Under the pieces are notes generated by a model that saw only the letters and a list, made by a program, of their open reading frames with translations, was not told where the DNA came from and ran no database searches. The translations under genes and the position numbers were made by a program. DNA of 64,000 nucleotides. It comes from Tepidanaerobacteraceae bacterium. Lineage in GTDB: Bacteria > Bacillota > Thermosediminibacteria > Thermosediminibacterales > Tepidanaerobacteraceae. Location of the stretch: NCBI GenBank assembly GCA_024655905.1, contig JANLFP010000001.1, positions 248,001-312,000 on the forward strand, given 5' to 3'. This document shows positions 53,709 to 61,806 of this stretch, piece by piece (position 1 is the first letter of the stretch; each line of letters starts with the position of its first letter).

Positions 53709-55412
53709 TTATAAAATAGCTTTGCTCATTTCTTCAGGCGTCAAATCAAAAACGGAATTTGTCGGGGGCAGCGGTTCCACATAACAGAATTCGGGAAGCT
53801 TATCCTGAGCGGGGCTTATGCCTGCCTTCAAATTAAATTCTCTTTCGATTTTCAAAGTATTGATTCCTATATCCCATACGTCATTTGCGCTTATGTTTAC
53901 ACCAAGCAGAAAGTTTATCATTGATGACATCGTCGAGGGATCCTTGAACAATGGCCCGCGCGCAAAAATGCAAAAGCCCAGGCTGTCAAGGGTCGTCATC
54001 TTCTTCTGCAAGTTGTTTGACAGTTCTCCCTGTTTATCACGTCCCAAAGGATCAACTTCGTTTCTTGAGCCGAATGCATTTCCTGCCGTATGGTCCGCAC
54101 CCATGGGCGATGTTGCATAAAGCACACCATTGCCCTTCAATGCCCTCGGGTCATACCCCGGAAAGCCCTGCCCTTTTGCCGCCGGAACTCTGCTGATTCC
54201 GAGCACTTTCCCGGTAATTTCGGCGCCATTGCCAAGAACTTTTCCGAGCACCGTGTCTTGCCTGATTTCCTCAAGCAGCTTCATGCATCCTTTCTCATCG
54301 CCGAATTCAGCCAGTCCCGCTTCAATAGCCACGCCGAGAGTTGCTCCCATTTCGATTGTATCGAGTCCTATATCGTCGCACATTCTATTCAATTTTGCAA
54401 CCGAGTCCAGATTGTCAAATCCCAGATTGGACCCCAAAAGGGCTATTGTCTCGTATTGAAGGGTGGATACAATCTTTTGGCCGTTTTCATCCGGATATAT
54501 ATTGCTGCACTGGATTACGCATCCCGCCATGCACGGAATTCCCGTCTTTCCGCAGCCTCCTCTTTTCGTAATGGTTTCATGCATCACATCGCCGCTCAAG
54601 TTTTCTGCATATTCAAATGACCCGTAACGGAAATTCTTGGTCGGAAGAGCTCCCATTGCATTTACAGCCAGCACAATCCCCGCAGTCCCATTTTTCTTAT
54701 ATGCAACACCGGTCTTGGGATCCGACAACAATTCTTTGTTGATTCTTCTCGCAACTTCCATAAATTCATTTTTTGAATGATAATCTATTTGCCTGTTGCG
54801 GTTATCATGCACTACAACCGCTTTTATGCCTTTGCTGCCCATTACGGCTCCTACGCCGCCCCGGGCGGCGAATTTTAGTTCTCCGGTCGGGTCTGTAGCA
54901 GCAATAGACGCGGCCCTCATGCCCCTTTCGCCGGCAGGTCCTATGCACAATATTGCTATATCTTTGCCGTAGATTTCATATAATCTGGCAACCGTATCGT
55001 ATGTGCCGAGATGCCTGAGTTCATTATGCGCGGCAAGCTTGATATTTTCGCCGTCGATTTCCAGCACATGACAATTATCATCATTCGGCAGCCCTTCGAT
55101 TATAATCGCCTTAACATCATTCCTAGCCAGCGCCGTGCCGATTACCCCGCCGCAGTTGGCTTCCTTTATTCCGCCTGTCAGAGGGCTTTTGCATCCCACA
55201 GAAAGCCTTCCCGCGCTTGAAACGGCAGTACCTGCCAGAAGGCCGGGAGCCAGGACCAATTTGTTGAACTTGCCCAAAGGATCGCATGTCGGTTCAACCT
55301 CATCAAAAATTATTCTGGAAGTCAGAGCCCTGCCGCCCAGGATTTTATATTCTTCGTTGCTTGATATGCCGATTTGCTTGTTGCTCATATTCAATCGCAC
55401 AATCTTATTCAA
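53709..55412 (-). CDS. Aldehyde:ferredoxin oxidoreductase family (tungsten-pterin enzyme)
   Basis: The 567-residue protein shows AOR family blocks: N-terminal GGRALTSRIIFDEV, LVLAPGLLAGTAVSSAGRLSVGCKSPLTGGIKEANCGG (first pterin site), ARGGVGAVMGSKGIKAV, the cluster cysteines C294, C298, C302 (GIPCMAGCVIQC) and C481 (TLDSLGFCIF, second pterin region). It would oxidise an aldehyde to the acid, or run in reverse, with ferredoxin. The C294-x3-C298-x3-C302 spacing is slightly wider than the CxxC form I know. The TTG start (55412) follows AGGAGGGG. It is flanked by tctA, MoaD and a ferredoxin gene. Confidence 0.92.
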   Translation of the reverse strand: MNKIVRLNMSNKQIGISSNEEYKILGGRALTSRIIFDEVEPTCDPLGKFNKLVLAPGLLAGTAVSSAGRLSVGCKSPLTGGIKEANCGGVIGTALARNDVKAIIIEGLPNDDNCHVLEIDGENIKLAAHNELRHLGTYDTVARLYEIYGKDIAILCIGPAGERGMRAASIAATDPTGELKFAARGGVGAVMGSKGIKAVVVHDNRNRQIDYHSKNEFMEVARRINKELLSDPKTGVAYKKNGTAGIVLAVNAMGALPTKNFRYGSFEYAENLSGDVMHETITKRGGCGKTGIPCMAGCVIQCSNIYPDENGQKIVSTLQYETIALLGSNLGFDNLDSVAKLNRMCDDIGLDTIEMGATLGVAIEAGLAEFGDEKGCMKLLEEIRQDTVLGKVLGNGAEITGKVLGISRVPAAKGQGFPGYDPRALKGNGVLYATSPMGADHTAGNAFGSRNEVDPLGRDKQGELSNNLQKKMTTLDSLGFCIFARGPLFKDPSTMSSMINFLLGVNISANDVWDIGINTLKIEREFNLKAGISPAQDKLPEFCYVEPLPPTNSVFDLTPEEMSKAIL

Positions 55413-55429
55413 TCCTATCCCCTCCTGAT

Positions 55430-56902
55430 TTACCGATTGTTTTCCAATTTCTCCATTTTAGACAAAATAAGCGACTGTGTAACGAAAGTGGCTATAATTA
55501 TTATCAATAAAATTAAACTCAGCGGGCGGGTGACAAAGGATGCGAGCAGGCTGCCCATACTTCCCGTAATAATCAGGGCCTTCCTGAAATTGGTTTCTAT
55601 CATTGACCCTAGTATCAGTGCCAGAACTATAGGGCTTACCGGAAAACCGGCTTTTTCAAATAGATATCCGATGAAACCGAATATAAGCATGAACAGCACA
55701 TCGTATATGTTGTTCTGCAGCGCATATGAACCTACAACGCACAGAATGCTTATAAACGGTATGAGATACCACTTCGGAAGGCTAAGCATTCGCAGCATGA
55801 CGTTACTTCCCAGAATCCCCAGAAAATAGGCTATGAACTCGCTTATAAGCAAAAATACGATTATAAGATAAAAATAGTTTTTCTGGGTCATCATGAATGT
55901 CGGCCCCGGCAGAATGCCATGCAGATAAAATGACCCCAAGATAACGGCTGTTATGGAATCCCCCGGAATTCCCAAGGTAAGCATCGTTGTAATTGCTCCG
56001 CCTATGGCTGCATCGTTGGCCACTTCAGGCGCTGCTACCCCTTCATACGCCCCTTCGCCAAAGGGCCTGCTGGGATTTTTTACAAGCTGCTTAGTAAATC
56101 CATACGCCACAAGAGAACCAATATCCCCGCCGGTCCCTGGAAGCAGGCCTATAATAGCCCCGATAGGAGCGGACCATGTCATGCAGGCCAGAGTCTTTTT
56201 TATGATATCAAACTTTGGGAACAGGTCTCTAATCCTGTAGCGTTCATTTTCAATTTTAAAAGTCTTTTTGCTGCTTAGTGAAACGAAAACTTCCTTCATT
56301 CCAAACAGGCCTATCATGGCCACAATATAATTGATGCCGCCGCCAAGCAGCTTAGATCCGAACGTAAATCTCATCAATCCAGTTATGGGATCCATCCCTA
56401 TCATGGCTATGATCAGGCCCACGCATGTGGCAGCAATTCCCTTTAGAATGTTGCCCTTGCTCAAAACCGCTATCAGGGTCAATCCCCACAGAGTAATGAG
56501 AAAATATTCCTGGCTCCCGAATTTCAGCGCAACTTCGCCGAGCAGGGTCCCAAATACCACGAGAAATACAATGCCGAACAATCCTCCTATCAAACTCACA
56601 AACAGTGCTATGCTCAGGGCGTTTGCGGCTTCACCCCTTTTCTTCAAAGGATAGCCGTCAAATATGGTCGAGACCGCAGCTGCAGTTCCCGGTATGTTTA
56701 AGGTTATTGCCGAAATGGAACCCCCCATGACGCCTCCGCAAAAAGCGCCGATTATGAAAGCCAGCGCGTCAACCATGTTCCAGCCAAAAGTCAGCGAAAC
56801 CACCAGAACTATTGTCATCGTGACCGTAAGGCCCGGCAGCGCTCCCATGATTAATCCGATTATCGCGCCTACTGTCATGTAAATCAGCAATAAAATGTTC
56901 AT
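55430..56902 (-). CDS. tctA: Tripartite tricarboxylate transporter large permease (TctA)
   Basis: A 490-residue, roughly 12-helix permease with the TctA hallmark near the N-terminus (MGALPGLTVTMTIVLVV ... FIIGAFCGGVMGGSISAITLNIPGTAAAVSTIFDGYPLKKRGEAANAL) and a second repeated G-x-x-P-G-x-G (GLLPGTGGDIGSLVAYG). It works with TctB and the TctC binding protein. ATG 56902 with GGAGG 7 nt upstream is chosen over the ATG at 56920. The tctB gene precedes it by about 20 bp. Confidence 0.93.
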   Translation of the reverse strand: MNILLLIYMTVGAIIGLIMGALPGLTVTMTIVLVVSLTFGWNMVDALAFIIGAFCGGVMGGSISAITLNIPGTAAAVSTIFDGYPLKKRGEAANALSIALFVSLIGGLFGIVFLVVFGTLLGEVALKFGSQEYFLITLWGLTLIAVLSKGNILKGIAATCVGLIIAMIGMDPITGLMRFTFGSKLLGGGINYIVAMIGLFGMKEVFVSLSSKKTFKIENERYRIRDLFPKFDIIKKTLACMTWSAPIGAIIGLLPGTGGDIGSLVAYGFTKQLVKNPSRPFGEGAYEGVAAPEVANDAAIGGAITTMLTLGIPGDSITAVILGSFYLHGILPGPTFMMTQKNYFYLIIVFLLISEFIAYFLGILGSNVMLRMLSLPKWYLIPFISILCVVGSYALQNNIYDVLFMLIFGFIGYLFEKAGFPVSPIVLALILGSMIETNFRKALIITGSMGSLLASFVTRPLSLILLIIIIATFVTQSLILSKMEKLENNR

Positions 56903-56923
56903 TACATATCCTCCTCGCATTCC

Positions 56924-57406
56924 CTAAGGCAGTATTACGTGGAATATGCCGCTGAAAACAAAGTATACAGCTGGAACCGTAATCAGGCATGGGATAAGGA
57001 TTTTTACGACCTTGTCGGCAGACCGTTTTGCCTCATGCAGCAGATACATTATTGCAAGCATATATATAATTGTGCCAGTAAGAAAATGCAGGTTTTTTAA
57101 AACAAGGATGTAAGCAGCCGTTCCCGCAAAATATGCCGCCACCGCTATTAAATCCTTTATGTTTTCAGGTTCATCTTTGTCTGTGCCTTTTTCATGAGAG
57201 CTTTTTTTCATTTCTCCGGCAATAACCATTATCAAACTGATTAAAAGAACCAAATCAATGAGAAAGGGGAATATTATGGGTGAATCCACGGTCAGAAGCG
57301 GAATTCCCTGGGAAAAAACGAAATATGCTATATCCCCAAAAGCCAGAAGACATACGGCTGCAATCACTATAATCGATACTTTGGTCAAAAGTTTCGATTC
57401 TCCCAC
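56924..57406 (-). CDS. tctB: Tripartite tricarboxylate transporter small permease (TctB)
   Basis: Product of about 160 residues with four hydrophobic segments (VSIIVIAAVCLLAFGDIAYFVF, FLIDLVLLISLIMVIAGEM, DLIAVAAYFAGTAAYILVL, KILIPCLITVPAVYFVFSGI), the normal TctB size. TctB proteins have few conserved residues, so the call rests on topology and the tctC-tctB-tctA context. GTG 57406 with AAGGAG 8 nt upstream is preferred; the GTG at 57415 overlaps that site and the ferredoxin stop. Confidence 0.85.
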   Translation of the reverse strand: MGESKLLTKVSIIVIAAVCLLAFGDIAYFVFSQGIPLLTVDSPIIFPFLIDLVLLISLIMVIAGEMKKSSHEKGTDKDEPENIKDLIAVAAYFAGTAAYILVLKNLHFLTGTIIYMLAIMYLLHEAKRSADKVVKILIPCLITVPAVYFVFSGIFHVILP

Positions 57407-57411
57407 CTCAG

Positions 57412-57606
57412 TCACTCCTTGCCTGCATTTTCATCAGCCTCAAATATTGCTTCCTGAGGGCATACATTCATGCAGGCGTAACATTCCACGCACACGTCTG
57501 CAGAAATTTCGGCCTTGCCGTTATCCGTCATATGTGCTGCTCCAGTGGGGCATACCGTGGTGCATACCTGATCGCCCGTGCATTTTTTCCTGTCTACTTT
57601 CAGCAT
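57412..57606 (-). CDS. Ferredoxin with Asp in the first cluster motif (7-Cys + Asp)
   Basis: A 64-residue ferredoxin. The first cluster has C9-x2-D12-x2-C15-x3-C19 (CTGDQVCTTVCP), with Asp where a Cys would normally sit, as in Pyrococcus furiosus ferredoxin (from memory: CIGDAIC). The second cluster is complete (C39, C42, C45, C49 in CVECYACMNVCP), each motif ending in CP. The Asp site could bind a 4Fe-4S of altered potential or a 3Fe-4S cluster. It sits between tctC and tctB, in a row with the AOR gene, for which it may be the electron partner. Start ATG 57606. Confidence 0.9.
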   Translation of the reverse strand: MLKVDRKKCTGDQVCTTVCPTGAAHMTDNGKAEISADVCVECYACMNVCPQEAIFEADENAGKE

Positions 57607-57662
57607 TTATAATCCTCCTTGTAAGATATGGTTAGATATAAAATCCGAAGATTGCTACGATG

Positions 57663-57693
57663 CATCCGCCCTCTAAGTTTTAGAGGGCGGATG
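57663..57693. terminator. Strong hairpin between tctC and the ferredoxin gene
   Basis: CATCCGCCCTCTA (57663-57675) and TAGAGGGCGGATG (57681-57693) are a perfect 13 bp inverted repeat. No T-run follows on the minus strand, so it probably acts as a partial terminator or 3' stabiliser that leaves more tctC than downstream mRNA, common behind binding-protein genes. Confidence 0.7.
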
Positions 57694-57727
57694 TTTTCGG
57701 GTTTTAAATTATCCTTGGATTTTAATA

Positions 57728-58804
57728 CTATTGTTGAGGCTTGGGTATCCCGAAATCTGCCGGAGAATGCTTGGCACCGCCGGCATCATATAAAATCCAT
57801 GCCGATTTTGAAGTCCAGTCGTTAAGGAATTTCACCGCTTCATCACCGCTGTAATCTATGGGAACCAGATACAGACTCTTGCAGTAATCGAGCCATTTCT
57901 GATCCTTTATTGCCTCATCCATTGCACTCTTCAACACATCCACGACATCCTGTGGCGTTCCTTTTGCCGCAAACAGGCCGAAATACGGACCGTATGGCAG
58001 ATATTTCGACAGTGCAGGATACAGCTTTCCTATCGGCTCTATCTTTTCCAGACCGGAAATGGGTTCATTGGTAAAGGATGCCAGTATCTTCAGTTTGTTA
58101 GCCTTATACGCTTCAACCATGGACTGCACCATCTCAATCGTAGCGTCAACCTGTCCTCCCATGACCGCCGTTACAGCGGGACGGCCTCCATCAAAGGGGA
58201 CAAAAGTGAATTTGCACCCGAGTTCTTTTTCAAGGAGCAGTCCGGAAATATGGGGTACGGTTCCGGGACCGGCCGTCCCAATCCTCAATTTCCCCGGGTT
58301 TTCTTTTGCATATTTCACAAAGTCCTCAGCTTTTTCGAATTTCGAATCCGGAGGAACAGCCAAAACAGGTATGGCTTGAGCTACCAATTTGATAGGAATG
58401 AAGTCTTTGGTCGGATTCAAATCGATGACGCCCATCGTCTGCCATATTGACATTATTTCTGACCCGAAGAACAGCGTATAGCCATCCTTGGGCTGCGACA
58501 GCACGTTTGAAGCTGCAGTGGCGCTGGAAGCACCCGGCATGTTCGTTATTCCTATTCCCACGCCAAGCTTCTCCTGCAGTATGGGCAAAATGCCCCGCCC
58601 GATAAGGTCTGTAGGACCTCCCGCTGCAAAGCCTATAACTGCATTTATAGACCTTTCGGGGTATTTGACCTTTGTTTCTTCTGTTTTATTGCTTGCACCA
58701 TTTTGTTGCTGCTGCTCCTTATTCGGCTGACTGCACCCTGTTAAAACAATCGAAAGCACAAACACTGCCAGTAGGACCAGAACAAGAAGGTTGATTTTTT
58801 TCAT
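57728..58804 (-). CDS. tctC: Tricarboxylate transporter binding lipoprotein (TctC/Bug family)
   Basis: A 358-residue binding protein with lipoprotein signal (LTGC, C24) and Gln/Asn-rich linker. Family blocks: INAVIGFAAGGPTDLIGRGILPILQEKLGVGIGITNMPGASSATAASNVLSQPKDGYTLFFGS, LRIGTAGPGTVPHISGLLLEKELGCKFTFVPFDGGRPAVTAVMGGQVDATIE and FGLFAAKGTPQDVVDVLKSA. The GAGG-type carboxylate site is of Bug type. Substrate unknown (dicarboxylic, aromatic or other acid). Start ATG 58804 follows AAGGAGG. It is followed by a strong hairpin, then ferredoxin, tctB and tctA. Confidence 0.93.
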   Translation of the reverse strand: MKKINLLVLVLLAVFVLSIVLTGCSQPNKEQQQQNGASNKTEETKVKYPERSINAVIGFAAGGPTDLIGRGILPILQEKLGVGIGITNMPGASSATAASNVLSQPKDGYTLFFGSEIMSIWQTMGVIDLNPTKDFIPIKLVAQAIPVLAVPPDSKFEKAEDFVKYAKENPGKLRIGTAGPGTVPHISGLLLEKELGCKFTFVPFDGGRPAVTAVMGGQVDATIEMVQSMVEAYKANKLKILASFTNEPISGLEKIEPIGKLYPALSKYLPYGPYFGLFAAKGTPQDVVDVLKSAMDEAIKDQKWLDYCKSLYLVPIDYSGDEAVKFLNDWTSKSAWILYDAGGAKHSPADFGIPKPQQ

Positions 58805-58900
58805 TACTCAGTCTACCTCCTTTTTTTATGGGGTCAAACAAAAATTTTTTATCATACCCCCCTTCCTCACAATATTCCCCTAACAACCACTGACATGCTG

Positions 58901-59662
58901 TTATATATACATCTTCAGAGGGTCGATGCGATTTCGCAGCAGATAAATTTCCTCATCGGTGGGTTCACCGGTTTTTGCCGCATTATCCGGAATATGAACT
59001 TTTACTCCGGTGTTTTCCAGGACATCCCGAGCGGCAACACCGGGATGCAGCGATTCTATTTTCAAAACCTTTTCATCCTCATCAAATCCGAAAACGCACA
59101 GATTCGTAATTATTTTAATGTATTCGCATTGCGGAACGCCTTCTTTGCGGCGGGTATCCAAGCCTCTCAAATGTCCCACGCTTGTGATGAAATCCACGTT
59201 TTCCACCAGTTTTCTCTTGTCGTGCTTCATTATCACCAGAATCCGCCTGGCAAAGCATGCTATATCAGCAGCCCCGCCGCTGCCATTTATATGCCTGCTG
59301 CCGGACTCGGTTTTCACCAGGGTGCTGTTTATGTTTCCGTATTTATCAACCTGCAAGCCGCCCAAAAAGCCAACATCGATAAGACCTTTCTGCAGAACAT
59401 GGCCCAGCGTGCCTACAAAACTTGTAAAGTGCTCGGTGTTATGCCAGAGCCTGGGGTCAGCAATCCCAACTCCCATTTCGACCGCATCGGGATTTATTAC
59501 ACCTATTTCGTAAACTATATTTAAGCCCGGAGCATGGGTTGCTTTTGCAAGCAGGGAAGCTATTTGCGGCAAGCCCAATCCTACCACCACATTATCGCCG
59601 TCTCTCAAAAGCCGCGATGCAGTTACAGCCATCAGTTCATTGGTTGTATACTCCACGGTCAT
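58901..59662 (-). CDS. CoA transferase, beta subunit (glutaconate CoA-transferase type)
   Basis: A 253-residue class I CoA-transferase subunit. E52 in YEIGVINP is at the place of the catalytic glutamate (E54 of the Acidaminococcus beta subunit, from memory). Blocks: NVVVGLGLPQIASLLAKATHAPGLNIVYEIG, GTLGHVLQKGLIDVGFLGGLQVDKYGNIN, GSGGAADIACFARRILVIM. It moves CoA from acetyl-CoA or another donor to a carboxylic acid. ATG 59662 has GAGGTGA upstream. The alpha gene ends only 10 bp before it. It lies 96 bp ahead of tctC, so uptake is tied to activation. Confidence 0.85.
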   Translation of the reverse strand: MTVEYTTNELMAVTASRLLRDGDNVVVGLGLPQIASLLAKATHAPGLNIVYEIGVINPDAVEMGVGIADPRLWHNTEHFTSFVGTLGHVLQKGLIDVGFLGGLQVDKYGNINSTLVKTESGSRHINGSGGAADIACFARRILVIMKHDKRKLVENVDFITSVGHLRGLDTRRKEGVPQCEYIKIITNLCVFGFDEDEKVLKIESLHPGVAARDVLENTGVKVHIPDNAAKTGEPTDEEIYLLRNRIDPLKMYI

Positions 59663-59672
59663 AAAATTCACC

Positions 59673-60581
59673 TCATGCTTTATATCCAAATACTGGATCT
59701 GCTTTAATGCCATTCAGTCTGGCAAGTCCGCCCGCTTTTTCCAAAAACTCGTTGTGATTCCGAGTGCCGAAAACGTATTCTTCCAGGAATTTCTTGTATT
59801 CTCCAGCATTTTTATTTGTTTTTGCATAATTTGCCAGGAAATCCTTATCATAGTCATATGCCTTATAAACAGCGGTGGGAAAAGCACCGTAAGGAACTTC
59901 TATTACCGCATGGGTGTACATGCTTGGTATTGCCACTTTTTCAGGGTTCCTCTTCACAAACTCTGTGGACACTATTTTTTCCACAGTTACGTACAGTTTT
60001 TTCGCAGACTTGGCCATTTCTACATCCCACAGCGGTCCCTCTATTATCACATTTCCCTTTTCGTCTGCATACTGTGCATGAATGACTGCAAAATCCGGCT
60101 GCAGCGACTTTAAATATACGTATTTCTCACCATCGAAGGGAGATGTTTCTATTTTTATCGAATCATCATTTTTGCGGATTAAATCCCTGAGCATGTCGGT
60201 GCCCAAAAGAGATTTGGTAGGAATAAATGGGATTCCCATAGAACCTGCGAGAAATCTCAGGGAGATGCTCAATCCGCTGTATTCTCGAATATCCAGTCTG
60301 CCCTGATCTATGGCCTCGTTTATTCGTTCCAGCCTCCCGAACCTGTCCAGCGAACCGCCGCTATAGGCGAGCTTCTTTACGGCGCCCGCACCCACTAGCA
60401 AGTCCGTGTCCATTCCGGCAACAGTTTGATAAACATTGAGTTCTTTCTTGCCCTGCCTTATTATTTCATTCACAAAGGCAATGGGGTTCCTCGCAATAGC
60501 AAATCCGCCCAATGCCAAATGAGCGTTACTTTCTGGGATTTCTCCCACCGCCTGGCTCAATTCCATTACTTTGCTTTTCAA
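59673..60581 (-). CDS. CoA transferase, alpha subunit (glutaconate CoA-transferase type)
   Basis: A 302-residue partner subunit. Blocks: ALGGFAIARNPIAFVNEIIRQGKKELNVYQTVAGMDTDLLVGAGAVKKL (nucleotide-type CoA site), YSGLSISLRFLAGSMGIPFIPTKSLLGTDM, ADEKGNVIIEGPLWDVEMAKSAKKLYVTVEKIV and MYTHAVIEVPYGAFPTAVYKAYDYDKDFL. Start is TTG 60581 with AGAGGTGA upstream. Together with the beta subunit it forms a heteromer. It is 6 bp after the preceding unknown gene, suggesting a shared transcript. Confidence 0.85.
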   Translation of the reverse strand: MKSKVMELSQAVGEIPESNAHLALGGFAIARNPIAFVNEIIRQGKKELNVYQTVAGMDTDLLVGAGAVKKLAYSGGSLDRFGRLERINEAIDQGRLDIREYSGLSISLRFLAGSMGIPFIPTKSLLGTDMLRDLIRKNDDSIKIETSPFDGEKYVYLKSLQPDFAVIHAQYADEKGNVIIEGPLWDVEMAKSAKKLYVTVEKIVSTEFVKRNPEKVAIPSMYTHAVIEVPYGAFPTAVYKAYDYDKDFLANYAKTNKNAGEYKKFLEEYVFGTRNHNEFLEKAGGLARLNGIKADPVFGYKA

Positions 60582-60587
60582 GGCAGC

Positions 60588-61028
60588 TCACCTCTTTACA
60601 ACATCGGAAGTGGCCATTTTTGCCAGCGTCAGCCTGCAATATTCGTTTTCTTTTCCAATCGGCAAAAGTTCCGGGGAAAGTCCAGTGTTCATTTCAAGAG
60701 AATGCATGAATACATTTGCAATGGGGCACCCCAATGGCTGCATGCCTTCGCGGTCAAAATAATCCCTTATATTTTTTAAACAGCAATTTTTTACTGAAAT
60801 GCCCAGCGAAATGTCGTCTTCCTTGAAATCTATTTCTTCGCAGAAATTGTTTTCTGTAAGATATTTTTTAATATTTTCTTTATCCGCAAGTTTTTCACCC
60901 AACTTTTCTTTAAAAAAGTTGACTCCTGCCAGCGTGAGCCTGTACCGCGCTCCCCTTCCGCGCTCATTCCAGAATTCCTTCTGTACTTCGAAAATCAGTT
61001 CGTCTTTGAATTTGTTGAGTTCATCCAT
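60588..61028 (-). CDS. Hypothetical protein with conserved-looking cysteines
   Basis: I do not recognise this 146-residue product. The N-terminus (FKDELIFEVQKEFWNERGRGARYRLTLAGVNFFKEKLGEK) reads like a helix-rich segment and the C-terminal part has cysteines FCEEIDF, SVKNCCLKNI, GCPIANVFMHSL and EYCRLTLAKM (C82-C83 pair, C100 and C131 region), so a small metal or Fe-S site is possible. There is no signal peptide or transmembrane helix. It starts ATG 61028 with GGGAGG upstream and lies 21 bp after the nitroreductase-type gene and 6 bp before the CoA transferase, so it probably works in the same pathway. Confidence 0.7.
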   Translation of the reverse strand: MDELNKFKDELIFEVQKEFWNERGRGARYRLTLAGVNFFKEKLGEKLADKENIKKYLTENNFCEEIDFKEDDISLGISVKNCCLKNIRDYFDREGMQPLGCPIANVFMHSLEMNTGLSPELLPIGKENEYCRLTLAKMATSDVVKR

Positions 61029-61049
61029 GTAAAAAACCTCCCATCCGTA

Positions 61050-61709
61050 TTATTCTGTATAATAGCGGTTTCCAAACTTCTCTTTGAAAACCAGTTCCTG
61101 CAAAGGTATTCTGGGGCGAGCATTTGGTATCCTGGCAGGCTGACCAACCGATATTATGCTCACTACCTTGTATTCCTCGGGAATATCAAAATAGGATTTT
61201 ATCTTCAGTTCATCCCTGATATCGATGCACGGAGCCACCAGCCAGCAAGCGCCTAAATCCAGACTGGTCACGGTCAGCAGTATGTTTTCAATGGCGGCGG
61301 AACAATCAAAAGGCAGGTCCCACACATCTTTTTTCCCAATAACTATCAGGATCAAATCGGACTCGCCGACAAAACCCGAGACATCTCCTGATGTAAGCTT
61401 TTTAAATGCCGCCAGTTTTTTCTCTTCATCCTGCAAAGTCTTAAATCTTTCCTGCATCTGTTTGCTCAAGAATTCTCCGGTAAACCTTCTTCCGCTGGCA
61501 TTTTTGGATATTTTCGCCAGGTAATTCTTGCCTTCCTCATCCTTTACAACAATGAACCTCCACGGCTGAGCATTCTCCCCTGAAGGGGCCTGTCTCCCGC
61601 TCTCAAGGATCAATTGAAGGTCCTCTTCAGACACCTTGTCTTTAGTATAGTTCCTTATACTCCTTCGGTCCGCGACGACCTGAAAAAAGATATCCTTTTT
61701 TTCCCCCAT
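61050..61709 (-). CDS. Nitroreductase-family flavoprotein
   Basis: The 219-residue protein shows FMN-binding blocks: DRRSIRNYTKDKVSEEDLQLILESGRQAPSGENAQPWRFIVVK, AAIENILLTVTSLDLGACWLVAPC and the end VVSIISVGQPARIPNARPRIPLQE. These enzymes reduce nitro groups, quinones or enoates with NAD(P)H, or are oxidases. An electron-transfer or enoate-type role would suit the catabolic cluster (inference). ATG 61709 is chosen for its 7 nt spacing from GGAGG over ATG 61715. It is 97 bp behind the creatininase gene. Confidence 0.9.
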   Translation of the reverse strand: MGEKKDIFFQVVADRRSIRNYTKDKVSEEDLQLILESGRQAPSGENAQPWRFIVVKDEEGKNYLAKISKNASGRRFTGEFLSKQMQERFKTLQDEEKKLAAFKKLTSGDVSGFVGESDLILIVIGKKDVWDLPFDCSAAIENILLTVTSLDLGACWLVAPCIDIRDELKIKSYFDIPEEYKVVSIISVGQPARIPNARPRIPLQELVFKEKFGNRYYTE

Positions 61710-61806
61710 AATCATTCCTCCTATAAATTCAATTTGCTAATTTCCCACAAAAGTGCAGTAGCATATGTCTCAAGGAAGGCTGGCTTTGCGGCCTTTTAAA
61801 TAGATT

